A stretch of 64,000 nucleotides of DNA from Rhynchopus sp. YZ270_cl-10. Lineage: Eukaryota > Euglenozoa > Diplonemea > Diplonemida > Diplonemidae. A program made the position numbers and the translations under genes. The DNA is taken from positions 620,001 through 684,000 of the forward strand of contig OZ037848.1 of NCBI GenBank assembly GCA_964035575.1. The letters are read 5' to 3'. Positions 20,837 through 31,520 of this stretch are shown here, piece by piece. The notes beneath the pieces are model-generated. The model was not told the origin of the DNA, did not search any database, and worked only from the letters and a program-made list of their open reading frames with translations. Every line of letters starts with the position of its first letter. The first letter of the stretch is position 1.

Positions 20837-23800
20837 CTAAAAACAATCCATAAAACATACCATTTCATCTCTTGCCTCCATCTCTGAGAACATATCGGAC
20901 CCACCTGTTGTGTCGAGACGCGCCGGAGCACCTGCAGCAGAGGTACCATCACCCCCTGCAGTAGTGCTGCCCCCTGCACCTGCGGCAGGCTTCTTCTTCA
21001 TGAAGACGTAGATGCCACCACCCACTACCGTCACCAACACAAGCACAACAATCACGACGACCGCAGTGGTGACAGACGTCCCACTCTCTGGCGATGGGGT
21101 AAAGATCTCCGGCTTCCTCTCCTCCGGAACGTAGGTGTACAGCCCATAGTACCCAATGGCCCTCAGATCTTCGTCGCTCGAAAGATCGCGCAGTGTGGTG
21201 TAGATACCGTCCATGTGTGTCTCCTGGTGGCGCAGGCCCAGCACCACAATACCAAATTCACCGCTCGCCTCTGGGCTTACCTCTGTGTGCGGTTTAATGC
21301 AAATGTTCTGATCCAACTGCCGAGACGGAGTGTAGGTGTCCACATTGCAAATCGACTGCACTGTAACAAGAAACACATTGACCCCAGTCGCTGCCTGCAT
21401 CTTTGCTGTCAACAGGGGGCCAATTTGATCGGACCGTGTCGTCACTTCGTTCTTCGTCATGCCCCTGAAGGCAACCAATGCCTGGTCAAAGTTGATCGGT
21501 GGTGGTGCCATGACACCCGCCAGGTTTGACCCCTGCATGTTGTGTGTCACGGCATGCTCGATGTCTTCCGTCAGCTTTGCTTTGGTTTCGGTGGTAAGCG
21601 CAAACCCAGCGTCGATGACTACCTCCAACACCACGCTGTAGGAGGTCTCAGCCTGCGCCCAGGCTGCACGCTTGTGGGTGTACACAGAGCACCTCGATGA
21701 TGCCCGGTCCTCCTCCAAAATGCCACCTGCAATGCGAGAGAACGGAATGCGGCAGGCAGTCGGGATGTACAGCACGGCCTTCTCGTGGAGACGTGTCTTC
21801 AGAGCAGAGAGCAGTGTCCCGAGAATGGTCTCAACGTACTGCGAGGTAGGCGCCTCACCGCTTCCTGCTGCGGGCACTCCGGTGATGAAGACAGTGTGCT
21901 TCCTCTCGTCCACAATCGGAGGGATCTCGGGCATAGGTGTCGGTGGTGCTGGGGTTTCTGGGACGCCTGTGTCACCCGGCATAGTTGGGGGAACCCCGGT
22001 CTCAGGGGTGTGAGTGCTCTTCTTGTCCAGCAACACGTCCACCTTAACAATCTGTGGCGACCTCCGCTCCTCGCTTGATACAGTCACAACGACATTGTTC
22101 GACGAAAGCGGTTTCGTGATGAGAATCTCCCCAACCTTGCCAATGCTCGCACAGGAGCCGCTCTTTGTGAAAAGCACAGTGGTGTCCTGGTCGGTCACTG
22201 TCAGCGTCACCCGACTTGCAGTCGCTGTGCAGCCGTTCAACCCATGCAGCTTGCCGTCCTTCACCGACAATCCCTCTGGGATGATGTAAACCCTGGCCCA
22301 AACGGTTGGGCAGTAGTTCGTGTAGGGGACAACAACCTGCTGCACGACGGTGCGGTGCGCACCGAGACGCTTGCTGGAGGGGGAGAGGTAGGTGGATCTG
22401 CAGTCGGGGATTTTGAATTCGCGGGGATCCATGATGTCCTTCGCCTCGATGCATTGGTCAGTGATCCATGGCGAAGCGTCTAAGAAGATGATACGCACAG
22501 CGGGCTTTTCATTGAAGAACGTTGCCGCATTTTGTGTGGCGGCATGCGTTGCAGAGGTGCAGTCCTCTGTGCTGAACGTCTGCAGACACGAGGCAACGTC
22601 CTTCATCTCAATCGCATCCTTCTTGCGCAACGACGGGAACATCTCCTTGGCCACAGGAAGGTCCCCTTTGATTAAATCCTGGCACACCATATTCGCCCTG
22701 CAGTTCGTATAATTGAAGACATTCACTTCAAGGGTCGCAGGAAGGCAGGTTTCAATCTCAACGCTGTCGACCCCAGAATGGCGTTCCAGCTTGAGGAGAG
22801 GGAGGTACTCCGGTACCCCACCGAGAACCACCTTCACAACCGACATGCACGGCAGCACGCAGTCACCGATCGTCCCAATTGCGGCCTGGACCTTGAGGAA
22901 TTCGACCTGCGGGAGGTTCTTCCCCAACGGTGCGGCCTTCAGGTCTGCCACAACGTCCTCCCCACGGTACGTCACAGTATGCTTCTCCCCCTCTGCGCTC
23001 TCAAAGGTAAAGACTGCATTCAACACCGATGTCGACACATACGCGCTCAACCCAATGCTGAAGTACCCCTGTACATATCCATCACTGTCAATGGACACCG
23101 GGTCGGAGTCAAGGAAGGTTGCAAAGGGCCGGTCACACGGTGCAAAGAGACGGACAACAATCTGAACATCTGCAGTGCCGGCAGGTGACGAAGGGTCGCA
23201 GGTCACAGTGTCCGTGGGTGCGACCACGTTCTCGGAAAACAGAATTCCTTCACCCGCACAGTGTGTCGCAGCTTCCTGAGGGCTGTCTTCCACGACAATA
23301 AGAAGGCGGAGGAATGTGTCCGGGTTTTTCGGTGCACATTCTGTGACAGGGAAGTGCGCAAGACATGTCAAAATGTCCAAAACCCCGTCCAAAGTTGTAG
23401 TATTTTTCCCCCAGATGGGTGCGATGGTGTTGACCGGAATAGCATCAAGATCGTTCTTTGAGCACTGCAAGAGGTTGTTCGGGTTACAGTCGGCAAGCCC
23501 CGTAACCTCATGGGTGACCGCAGCAGGGTAGCACTGTGCGAGAGACCCGCCACCTTCGTACATTTTGCGGACAATGTTGACATCGACGGAGTCCTGCACC
23601 ACGGCGAAGGAGATGTCCACTGCGTCTCTGCCTTCTGCACTCAACACAAACTTAAGCGTCTTTGTCCGGAACGGCTCCGCCCACGACAACGACACATCCT
23701 CCAAAACCTTACGCAGCGAGGTGGTGTCACCGATGAAGCTACGCCCTTCGAAGCCTCCTTCAGCCCCGTCGGTGTCCGTGATAGTCAGGGTCATGTTGTA

Positions 23801-24406
23801 TCCGGAGAATATTTTGACTCCTGAAAGTGGAAATCTACTTTCAGATGCGGTCGGGTCGACGACCACAGAGGCCCAGTCTTTGCAACGCCCGGTTACATCG
23901 ACTGCGATGAGCAAGTCTACCTTCGGGGAGTTGACTGGACAGCTCTTTTCGTCTGCGAGTTGAGTCGAATTAGGGCTTGTACATCCAGCGGTGAGCGACT
24001 CCGAGGTAGTGTTGTCGCCGTCTGCGGCAGACTCGGGGATGAGAATCTGCTCCTGCACAGCTTTGTCAGGCACGTCGGTCACAAAGAGATAATGCAGGCT
24101 AGAGGAGTCAGGCGTGCGTGGAGAACATTGTGTCGGGTGGTAGTGCGAAACACACTCCAACACATCAGCCACGTTGTCGGAAACACTCATTTTGAAGGAA
24201 AGCGCGGCAAGTGGTGGTGGAGTAGTGGCCGATGCGCCAATAACAACACCAGTGGGGCACGCAGCACAGTCAGCCTTGTACCCCCAGACGTTGATTGTGT
24301 TCTCAGCACAGCGGAGCCCCGTAACGTCATCATAAGAACGCAGGTCGACACTCGCACCCCCATGCACGGCAACAACCCCACATAACAATGTTACGATCGT
24401 TTTCAT
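20837..24406 (-). CDS. Large surface protein with three repeated modules
   Basis: This encodes 1189 residues: signal peptide (about 1-18), a long Cys-rich ectodomain with N-glycosylation sequons, one membrane span (about 1113-1135, AVVVIVVLVLVTVVGGGIYV) and a 53-residue Gly/Ala-rich tail ending CFMDCF. The ectodomain holds three related units about 260 residues apart, marked by DVLECVSHYHPTQC (82-94), DILTCLAHFPVTEC (344-357) and DVASCLQTFSTEDC (603-616). Each is followed by a hydrophobic strand (LHYLFVTD, LRLLIVVED, VRIIFLD) and later by a beta-rich LTITDTDG-like segment. A Pro/Thr linker (about 830) precedes a membrane-proximal domain. The acceptor-like ATCAAAG ends 14 nt upstream of the ATG. 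No known family is recognised; an adhesin or receptor role is inference. Confidence 0.85.
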   Translation of the reverse strand: MKTIVTLLCGVVAVHGGASVDLRSYDDVTGLRCAENTINVWGYKADCAACPTGVVIGASATTPPPLAALSFKMSVSDNVADVLECVSHYHPTQCSPRTPDSSSLHYLFVTDVPDKAVQEQILIPESAADGDNTTSESLTAGCTSPNSTQLADEKSCPVNSPKVDLLIAVDVTGRCKDWASVVVDPTASESRFPLSGVKIFSGYNMTLTITDTDGAEGGFEGRSFIGDTTSLRKVLEDVSLSWAEPFRTKTLKFVLSAEGRDAVDISFAVVQDSVDVNIVRKMYEGGGSLAQCYPAAVTHEVTGLADCNPNNLLQCSKNDLDAIPVNTIAPIWGKNTTTLDGVLDILTCLAHFPVTECAPKNPDTFLRLLIVVEDSPQEAATHCAGEGILFSENVVAPTDTVTCDPSSPAGTADVQIVVRLFAPCDRPFATFLDSDPVSIDSDGYVQGYFSIGLSAYVSTSVLNAVFTFESAEGEKHTVTYRGEDVVADLKAAPLGKNLPQVEFLKVQAAIGTIGDCVLPCMSVVKVVLGGVPEYLPLLKLERHSGVDSVEIETCLPATLEVNVFNYTNCRANMVCQDLIKGDLPVAKEMFPSLRKKDAIEMKDVASCLQTFSTEDCTSATHAATQNAATFFNEKPAVRIIFLDASPWITDQCIEAKDIMDPREFKIPDCRSTYLSPSSKRLGAHRTVVQQVVVPYTNYCPTVWARVYIIPEGLSVKDGKLHGLNGCTATASRVTLTVTDQDTTVLFTKSGSCASIGKVGEILITKPLSSNNVVVTVSSEERRSPQIVKVDVLLDKKSTHTPETGVPPTMPGDTGVPETPAPPTPMPEIPPIVDERKHTVFITGVPAAGSGEAPTSQYVETILGTLLSALKTRLHEKAVLYIPTACRIPFSRIAGGILEEDRASSRCSVYTHKRAAWAQAETSYSVVLEVVIDAGFALTTETKAKLTEDIEHAVTHNMQGSNLAGVMAPPPINFDQALVAFRGMTKNEVTTRSDQIGPLLTAKMQAATGVNVFLVTVQSICNVDTYTPSRQLDQNICIKPHTEVSPEASGEFGIVVLGLRHQETHMDGIYTTLRDLSSDEDLRAIGYYGLYTYVPEERKPEIFTPSPESGTSVTTAVVVIVVLVLVTVVGGGIYVFMKKKPAAGAGGSTTAGGDGTSAAGAPARLDTTGGSDMFSEMEARDEMVCFMDCF

Positions 24407-24618
24407 TATTATTATTTTCCCTTTGATAAATTGAGAGAATGTATGAAGGAGGAAGGAGGGAGAGGGGTTTTCCTCTTTGTTTCAATTACATACAGGAGTG
24501 CCATTATCATTTCTTTGTTGTGGCGTGAGAGAACACTGGTTCTTCAAATCTGTTTTTTTCATTGAAGATGGGTGCATGAAGTGCATTCTTCTAAGGTTTT
24601 CTTTGTTTTTACTACGAC

Positions 24619-24906
24619 ATGTCGTTGTGCTGTAACACAAACTGCAGCGTCACCGGACTGGAGTGCCCTGACACCGGTTGGAAGAGGAAGAGGAAGGAAG
24701 TGCATCATAACGAATTGCAGGTGGGCGACTGGGTCGTTCACGTGTGGGAGGAGACTCAGGAGAACGGCGTGGTGCAGGCGCAGTGGGAAGGCTGCGCGAC
24801 GAAGCGCTCAATTGATCAAGCGCTGACAGTCGCGTACACGCACTTCGACGAAGGAGACGATCTGAGGCACGTGACCGGCACGCTTCCGTTGCCGCAGAAA
24901 ATATAA
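24619..24906 (+). CDS. Small uncharacterised protein (only plus-strand candidate)
   Basis: A 95-residue ATG-started frame has balanced composition. An N-terminal Cys cluster (CCNTNCSVTGLEC) is followed by basic residues, then VGDWVVHVWEE and an acidic end. The GC-rich stretch matches the frame closely, in contrast to AT-rich flanks. It starts 213 bp from the start of the large surface protein, divergently, against the minus-strand trend of the window. The opposite strand has no ATG-started alternative of similar quality. Function unknown; it may be spurious. Confidence 0.4.
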   Translation: MSLCCNTNCSVTGLECPDTGWKRKRKEVHHNELQVGDWVVHVWEETQENGVVQAQWEGCATKRSIDQALTVAYTHFDEGDDLRHVTGTLPLPQKI

Positions 24907-25521
24907 GGCAAAACAAAGAAGTTGTACGTTCGAGAAGGGCACGCCTCGCAGACGGCGAGTTTGGAGTCCTGGAGCGGAAAGTGCGAAATATATCAATCAA
25001 TGTGTTCCACAGAAAGATGCAGTTTTCCCCGTCAGTATCGTCGTTTGGCTTTGTTGGGGAGGATAGGGGGGGATGGCCTTACACCTTTCGCTAAGTGAAA
25101 GAAGGGTTGGAGGGGAGAGGCAGTCCCTTTTTTTTATGTTGTAAATTAATAGGCTTTTTGTTTAAAAGAGAGGGAAAAAAGTCGAGTCCCTAGTTTGTAC
25201 TCACAGTGCTTAATAACCTTGTGAAATAAAATAGAGACCGGTACTGAATGGCGCTCAGAACAAACAAAAAATGGAAATGGAATAACGGAGAAAAGGCAAA
25301 ACATAAAGCAAGAAGGCTACGGCAGAGCGTTTCTTCAAGCAAAGTACGAAGAAGACAGCAAAATGATTCTGTGTTAAAATTGGAATGTGTTATTGTTCCT
25401 AACTTCCGTCCTATCCTCTACAAACACAATGCAACGGGGCTCGGGCTTTGGTTGTGTTGTGCATTTTAAAAGAAAAGACTTTCTGTCTTTCCTCGAGGGA
25501 AGAAAGAGAAAGAAAAGTTTA

Positions 25522-25557
25522 TAAGATGACCCTAAGCCTCTCGTGCTTAGTCACCTT
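25522..25557 (-). other. Structured element, A-type hairpin (best example)
   Basis: In gene sense GGTGACTAAG pairs with CTTAGGGTCATC (GG bulge) around an exact CACGAGAGG loop, giving a stem of about 11 bp. Confidence 0.7.
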
Positions 25558-26637
25558 ACAGAGAAGTTAGTAAAAATATAGCCCCAAAGCATCTCTCGCT
25601 TCGGCTCCTTACAACAAATTTCTATACGCCCGATGTGCTCCACTATTTTGTCCCGATGCAAGACAATCTCATTTACAAAGATGCAGGCACAAAAAAAATT
25701 GAACGAGGTGGGCATTGGAGGGAAAAGACACTTAGAAGATGAGATGCCTCGGATGGCACACATGCTCTTTCAAGAAAGCTGTGGGGGGGAGGGAACGCAA
25801 GGCAGAAGAGGACCCTCAATATTGAGGAGGGGAAAGGCATAAAGGTTTGTCTGGATTCTTTAAGATATGTATTATGGCATACAGAGGGAAAGAGAAACAA
25901 CACACATATTAGGGTATCTGAAGAGGGGGGTGTTTCGCAACTTCTTGCGTACTTTGTGCACCTCCATTCAGCCACACCACATATCGAAGTTTTTTTTAAT
26001 TTTTCGTTCAAAACTGCCCTCTTTTTTCCAGCATTTATCCCTCCAGAAGGACAGGGAAAACGCATTTGGGGGTCGAATTCGGCAAATAAGCAAAAAAAAC
26101 TGTGAATAAAAAAGGGGGCATATACCTTACGGCACACCCCTATCTTTTAGAAAAAGTAACATCAGAATATTCACCCCACAACAAAGAAAAAAAAGCATGC
26201 AGCTGTGGGAAAGGGTTATTATCATAATATCGGCAAAATCGACCACGTACATAATACAGTGCGCCTAATTATTGTTGTCGTCTGAGAAATGAGTATTTTT
26301 TTGACCTAAAATGCATGTATCAGTTTTTACACAATTTTGGCCATTTTTGCAGATTTCAGCTTTTGTATGGAAAATATGGTCAGTACTTGACTTAATAAGG
26401 CTTAATTAGTGCACACCGCAATATGTACGTGGATGGTAGCCAAAAAAAAAAGGGGGGGTAAAAAACAACAACAACAAAAGACACGCAGGTATGCGCTGTC
26501 TCTTGCTGGAATTTGGTTCTTTTATTTCTTATGTTCGTTCTTTTTTTTTTGATAATTCTGTGTCACTGCCGTTCCGTTCTCTCTACTACAAAGAGCACAA
26601 CACTCCTACACCTTTCCTGAACGGCAACACACCCCTC

Positions 26638-27495
26638 TCATGAGGCCGCCACCCCTACAGACTGCAGGGCAATTGTTGGGGGTGATGTACCTGAAAACGA
26701 GGTGTCAAGGGGAGACGATGCTCTGCTATTTGATGCACTCTGTACCGGCACTTGCACATGCCTGATTGGCAGGGTGTTGAGGAGATGCTTTGCTGATTGG
26801 GAGCCGTTGTCGATAGAGTTTTTGACCCACTTCCGGGCGGACCTCATATTCTTCTTGAGGTAGAGGACACCGAGAAAACGTTGTGCAGTGTGATGACCGA
26901 GGGAGGACGCACGCCGCAGCCACAACACTGCCTGCTCATGGCTCTGTGCAATCCCGGTCCCATCCCGGTAGTAGTACCCCATCCACGACGCAGCCTCGAC
27001 CATGCCTTGCTCTGCTGCAAGCCTGCACCATTTTGTGGCTTCATGCGGATCGTACGCCACCCCTTCCCCTCTGTGGTAACACTGCGAGAGATCAAACTGT
27101 GCTAGAGCATGGCCTTCGATAGCAGCCTTTCTGCACCACCCTACTGCGGAGGTCAAAGCGTCAGTTGTGTCGGTGCTTTCTGTGAAGAGGCCGTAGGCCA
27201 AGGCGCGGGAGAGCTGCCACATCGCAAGGGGGTTGCCTGCTTCAGCACGTTCGCGGAACCATGATTCCTTGCTTGCGGCGGAGGAGAAGTACTCCTTAGA
27301 GCGTGTGTGATCAGTGCGATGCAGATTTCCGCATTTGTAGAAGACACCCATCTGCAGGAGAGCGGCCGGGTGGCCACCTTCGGCGGCCTGTTCGAAAGCA
27401 GTGACTGCGCGGACATCATTGACAACATGTCCTTCAAGACCCCAGTAGCAGTTCAGCGCTTCGCTGTACTGTGTTTTGGCATTATCAGAAATCAT
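26638..27495 (-). CDS. Sel1-repeat protein
   Basis: This encodes 285 residues from the ATG at 27495. It contains about five Sel1-like repeats (short alpha-helical pairs of the tetratricopeptide superfamily that act as protein-interaction scaffolds): AVTAFEQAAEGGHPAALLQMGVFY, a unit with WFRERAEAGNPLAMWQLSRAL, GWCRKAAIEGHALAQFDLSQCYHRG, KWCRLAAEQGMVEAASWMGYYYRDG and LWLRRASSLGHHTAQRFLGVLYL. The C-terminal 50 residues are Ser/Pro-rich and probably disordered. Such proteins often adapt ubiquitin-ligase or signalling complexes; the partner here is unknown. In-frame codons upstream of the ATG (to 27528) read through a pyrimidine tract and begin at GTG, so they were excluded. One of the long structured elements lies 170-270 bp upstream. 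Confidence 0.9.
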   Translation of the reverse strand: MISDNAKTQYSEALNCYWGLEGHVVNDVRAVTAFEQAAEGGHPAALLQMGVFYKCGNLHRTDHTRSKEYFSSAASKESWFRERAEAGNPLAMWQLSRALAYGLFTESTDTTDALTSAVGWCRKAAIEGHALAQFDLSQCYHRGEGVAYDPHEATKWCRLAAEQGMVEAASWMGYYYRDGTGIAQSHEQAVLWLRRASSLGHHTAQRFLGVLYLKKNMRSARKWVKNSIDNGSQSAKHLLNTLPIRHVQVPVQSASNSRASSPLDTSFSGTSPPTIALQSVGVAAS

Positions 27496-28510
27496 TTTAT
27501 GGGGAGAGAAAAAAGGGGGAAAAAACACTTCGGATCAGCGAGTGGTTTTTTTTTTGGGATGGAATGGGTTGGTGTGTATGCGTAGGGGTATGTGTATTGT
27601 GCGTTTGCTGCCGTATCTGGTGGTGGTGGTCGTCGTCGTATGAGAAAAGCAAAGAGTTGCAACACAAAGCCCTCTCGTGAACAGTGTACCTTGGTGCATG
27701 ATCGGCTGTACCAAAAGGTGGACACCCCAACCATGCATGTCCTACACCATTTCGTGATTTACATCAGCAAAAAGAGGAGGGAGGGTTGGATATTGAAAAT
27801 AAATGAATGAGCGAGGGGGGTACATTGTTAGATCTTCTTTAACTTGAAATGTTTTTTTTTTTTTTGCGTTGCTTTTTTGATGTCCTTGTGTGGATTCAGG
27901 GAGGGGGCAGTGGTGGTGGTGAAACATTTTCTTCTTTTTGTTGTTTGTTTGCAATAAACCAGGGTATTACCAAAGCTAATACCCTGAATAAACACCGCGG
28001 GCGGCACACAATTAATGAAATGGAAATTATGTGTCATTATGTTGAGAAAAATTGATAACGCGCGGTCACACTGTGATAGACGCGCATTGTATTTTCTCTT
28101 TTCAGATAGGGCTAGAAACCGGCGTCGTTTTGCGAATATCAAAAAAAGAAAAAGAAAAGAACCCATCGCGCACATTGCCACATTGGATCCCCCTTCCAAG
28201 CGCAACAAAAAAAAAAGTGAAGTTGATGGTGCAAACGCCTCGGGGACGCAGGCACTCACACTCCGTGGGTTATCAAAAAAACTGGCATATTTTTTTTTGA
28301 AGAGCAGGGAACAACACAAGGACTCCGATTGTGAAACTGTGGAATTCGATTAATTCGACAATCAAAGGGTTGCAATGCAAGAAGGGGGGAAACCCAACCC
28401 CGTAGTGTGATCTCCACAGGGGGGTTTTTGTTCATTTTATATTATTTTTCACCCATTTTTACCCCCCTATCCCCGTAACCCTTAAACTGATCCCACTTAT
28501 TTACCCCCAT
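27496..28510. other. Spacer with a long structured element
   Basis: Its main content is the element at 27661-27769. The remainder is AT-rich, includes a CTAATACCCTG/CAGGGTATTACC near-palindrome around 27957-27987, and shows no gene. Confidence 0.5.
27661..27769 (-). ncRNA. Long structured element, copy 1
   Basis: In gene sense it contains CGAAATGG, GCATGGTTGGGG, a GGTG-TC-CACC hairpin, a TGCACC-AA-GGTACA hairpin, and a terminal CACGAGAGG loop with GGGCTTTGTGTT. Copies 2 and 3 keep the single-stranded blocks but have different, still paired, stems. It may be a small RNA gene or a processing signal; no known class is recognised. Confidence 0.45.
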
Positions 28511-29380
28511 TCATTCCAACCATGCAGCCAGATATGGACAGGACTGTGGGTTATATGGTTCACCCCCTTCAGGGTCGCATTGCTTTTCAAGGACACAGGA
28601 GGCGCATGGTATTTCTGCGAAGGCGTTCCAGTCGACAAGAGACGTTGCCAGCTGGTAGTACTTCGAGCCTACATCTGAGACTACTTCAATCAACTTCCCG
28701 TCGTAAATGAGGGTGTTGACTATGGCCTGTATGTCTTCAAGGGAAAGCGGCTTGCGTGACACCTCCAGGCTTGCAACTTGTCGTTCAATTGTTTCAAGGC
28801 TTGCCTGGTCATTGTCTTTCACCACCTGAAAGACGGTCCGGTAAATTACATTAACAAATTCGCGGTCAAATTGTTGCTCATTAAACCAGGTCCCTCCGGT
28901 GACAGATTCATGCGGATCCAGCTCGTAGAGCATGTACATCGTGCGGGTTCGGTTTGCGACTGATTTGACTGTTTTGATGAGTTGGTCTTTTTCAAGCTTT
29001 TTGACTGCTTTGATGAAGCCTTTGCCGTACTGCTGGAGCTGTTGTTTGAGGTCGCGGCTCCAAAGGCCTTTGGTGTCTTCTGCTTTGACGGCTTCGTAGA
29101 CTCGCCGTTCCAATTCGCTCATTTGGTTGAGTTTTGCTGCTTTGGATCCACTCATTTGCCCTGTGGATGATGCTGCGATCTTGTAGTAAATCACCCCATT
29201 CTTGCTGACAGGGATGATCAGCTTTCGTGCAGAGTATAGCAACGTTTGCATTGCCTGTTGAAATGCAGCGTACTTCGAAAGCTGCCCCTTCAGACTGTCC
29301 GCAGGGATCCCTGCAGGCCCAGCCTGGGTGCACATTGTAAGAATCCTCTGCTCAATCTGCTGTGATGTTACCGCTTCCAT
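28511..29380 (-). CDS. POLR3F: RNA polymerase III subunit RPC6 (RPC34)
   Basis: This encodes 289 residues, close to the usual size of RPC34. This subunit of the Pol III RPC3-RPC6-RPC7 heterotrimer helps open promoter DNA through tandem winged helices and contacts TFIIIB. Visible features are an N-terminal winged helix; KGLWSRDLKQQL and KAVKKLEKDQLIKTVKSV (second winged helix); YMLYELDPHESVTGGTWF, a strong family signature; and a C-terminal iron-sulfur motif with C259, C262, C268 and C281 ending in CPYLAAWLE. The acceptor-like TTACAG (29436-29437) lies 55 nt before the ATG. No intron is seen. It is a single full-length gene in the minus-strand array. Confidence 0.96.
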   Translation of the reverse strand: MEAVTSQQIEQRILTMCTQAGPAGIPADSLKGQLSKYAAFQQAMQTLLYSARKLIIPVSKNGVIYYKIAASSTGQMSGSKAAKLNQMSELERRVYEAVKAEDTKGLWSRDLKQQLQQYGKGFIKAVKKLEKDQLIKTVKSVANRTRTMYMLYELDPHESVTGGTWFNEQQFDREFVNVIYRTVFQVVKDNDQASLETIERQVASLEVSRKPLSLEDIQAIVNTLIYDGKLIEVVSDVGSKYYQLATSLVDWNAFAEIPCASCVLEKQCDPEGGEPYNPQSCPYLAAWLE

Positions 29381-29772
29381 TTTGGTTAGGGGTGGGGGGG
29401 GGTCACCCGGGGGATGGGCGGTGGGGGATGGGCTTCTGTAATGAGGATTTTAAAAAATGGGGATTTTTTTTTCTGATACTGATGAGGGGAGCAAGCTAGA
29501 TATTTCTGCCGCAGCGGGCGGTGTGTTGGAGTTGTGTTTGATTGACGAAATGAACATGTGGAGGAGCGTATTCTGGTCTTCTGGTCTGACTTCATACCAA
29601 CACGCTGAGTATCTAGCTATCGGCCCTTTGGGTTGGGGAGGATGAAAAGAAGGGTGGGAAAAGAATGCTTGCTTTTTTTGTGTGTTTGTTTTGTTTTCCC
29701 CGCGTATTTTTTTTTTGACCATCTATCTTCTTTTGTGAAGCTGTCTAAGGCATCTGTGGGGGGAGGAAAGGG

Positions 29773-29879
<107 letters not shown>

Positions 29880-30104
29880 AGTGTTTTTTTTTTGTATTTT
29901 CATTTTTTTTGTTTGTTGCTGATAAATTGTTGGAATCGGTATATTGGACTGCTCAAAAATGTCCATTTTCAAAAAATAAAAAATAAAAAAAGAAGTGCTG
30001 CACCACAACAGAACTTCATACGCTGCGGCGGGGCTGGTTTGTTTTTTCCCCCTCCGTTCTTTGTATCGACGGAGGACTACGGCCTGTACTAAAGAAGGGA
30101 TAGT

Positions 30105-30163
30105 TATTGATGCAGGCACCTCCGACTGACCCACGATGCCAGCCATCCGGATGAAAGCACAAC
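30105..30163 (-). ncRNA. Three-copy hairpin element, copy 1
   Basis: In gene sense GATG-GCT-GGCATC pairs with GGTGCC-TG-CATC around a loop containing GTGGGTCAGTCGGA, preceded by a small CATCCGGATG hairpin. Copies at 52411 and 62575 keep the structure. Confidence 0.45.
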
Positions 30164-30683
30164 TTACTGACCCCTACCTTTTGTACGACATTGAAGTAGG
30201 TTGTCCTTATTTTCTTTTCTTTTCCCAATTTCAAACATCAACAATAAAACCGACTCATGCCAAAAGACAGAGTCCTGTACAAAAAAGAAAAAAACGAAGA
30301 AGAAGAAGAAGAAGAGGAAGTGAAGTTACGGTACGAAGATTCGGGCTGCGGTTGCCTACAGAAACATGCTCCATCCTCACCATAACAGATAATATCCCAC
30401 ACAGGAATTTGACCAAAAAAAAAAATCGAATTCACACACGTTTAACCCTTCAACCCTCTAAGAACTCTGAGACAATAGCATACTGTAAAACAACACAATA
30501 AACGTGAAGGATCAATAACCTGAAGAAAAACAATAGGGCGTACAACTGAAACCCATGAGGGGTTTATTGGACACATACGTTTGGTTTTAAAAAGCGGGGG
30601 AGAAAAAAAATGAAGTTGATGCAAACGCCTCTGGGACGCAGGCACTGAGGCGTTTGCAGACGAGAAGAAAAAATTTTTTTCCT

Positions 30684-30722
30684 TGAAATACAAAGCCCTC
30701 TCGTGACAGTGTACCTTGGTAC
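30684..30722 (-). other. Structured element, B-type hairpin with extra GTACC hairpin
   Basis: An exact CACGAGAGG loop in gene sense with TACA/TGTA closing pairs, next to a GTACC-TT-GGTAC hairpin as in the long elements. Confidence 0.6.
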
Positions 30723-30748
30723 ATTACCAAAAAAAAAAGGGGTGTATG

Positions 30749-30784
30749 AAGATGAACTCAAGCCTTTCTGTGCTCAGTCACCTT
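30749..30784 (-). other. Structured element, A-type hairpin
   Basis: In gene sense GGTGACTGAGC pairs with GCTTGAG around a CACAGAAAGG loop; the G in CTGAGC pairs with T, a compensated variant of CTAAGC. A CCTCA/TGAGG hairpin follows. Confidence 0.6.
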
Positions 30785-31271
30785 CTAATAAAAATGCCTC
30801 AAAGCATGAAGTGCTCTTCGCAAGATGAGGGCGTGGTATTAAACACTGGCTACCATAGGAGGTAATCGCAGATTACAAAAGAAAAGGGGGGGTTGGGGGG
30901 AAGAGAAATTGTGCAAGATGAATCTGAGCTGTACTCAAAGAAAAAAAAGAAAATCGTGATTTCATTTTCTATAGACCCTGCAAGCATAGATAAGAAAATA
31001 TGACAAGAAACCAGCTTCAAAAAACAAAGCGCACGCATAGATCGTGCGGAACAGACTTTTTTCTTTATTTTGTGAGAAAAATAGGACGAAAAATGATACA
31101 CAGGACCTGAACATCCCATCCCTACTGTGATTTAACCTGAAAAAATATTGTGCTAGGGGGAGAGAGCCGATATCTTGATTCAGCTGACGATCGACTAAAT
31201 CAAAAGAAGAAAAACATCGAATGGAATTCAGGCAAACATTTCAAAATAAAACAGACACAGAAAATTGGTGA

Positions 31272-31304
31272 GATAATACTAAACACCATGTGTTTAGTCA
31301 TCTA
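31272..31304 (-). other. Structured element, A-type hairpin (variant loop)
   Basis: CTAAACAC pairs perfectly with GTGTTTAG. Outer AGATGA/TTATCT pairs are kept, but the loop has lost the CACGAGAGG consensus. Confidence 0.45.
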
Positions 31305-31493
31305 AATAAAAGAAAAGTCATACCTCTCTCAGAGAGACTTTTCTATTTGAAGAGAGTACCTTCACTCCCTCGAGTCGCAAATCTGAGCTTTTTTTCGTTG
31401 ATGCTTTCTTTTGTGCACACATAGACCATAAACCGGACCTCAAAGCGAAGCTAGTTGTCCCCAATTAGAGACAGAAAGAAGAGAAAAAACTTG

Positions 31494-31520
31494 AAAGACG
31501 AATGTACCAACAAACGCACA
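31494..31520 (-). other. Structured element, C-type relic
   Basis: Matches the leader AACTTGAAAGACGAATGT context and outer arm of the C-type hairpins, but the loop is degraded. Confidence 0.35.

Larger units (their letters stand above)
24407..26637. other. Intergenic region with a small ORF and a hairpin pair
   Basis: It contains the plus-strand ORF at 24619-24906, the A-type hairpin at 25522-25557 with a GCCCCAAAGCAT hairpin just after it (about 25581-25610), and AT-rich sequence. Near 26257-26420 a CAGTGCGCCTAATTA and a GGCTTAATTAGTGCAC form weak inverted repeats of unclear meaning. Confidence 0.5.

Noticed and set aside
26257-26420. Weak inverted repeats resembling Tc1/mariner ends.
   Set aside because: The match is short and imperfect and no clear TA-bounded element can be defined.
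27661-27769. Possible hammerhead ribozyme, because CTGATG and CGAAA occur in gene sense.
   Set aside because: The invariant A after CTGATG is missing, other copies read CAGATG, and no stem II can form between the two blocks.
30105-30163. Possible HDV-like ribozyme, because GGCTGGCAT resembles its start.
   Set aside because: The nested double pseudoknot pairings could not be found; a simple hairpin explains the conservation.
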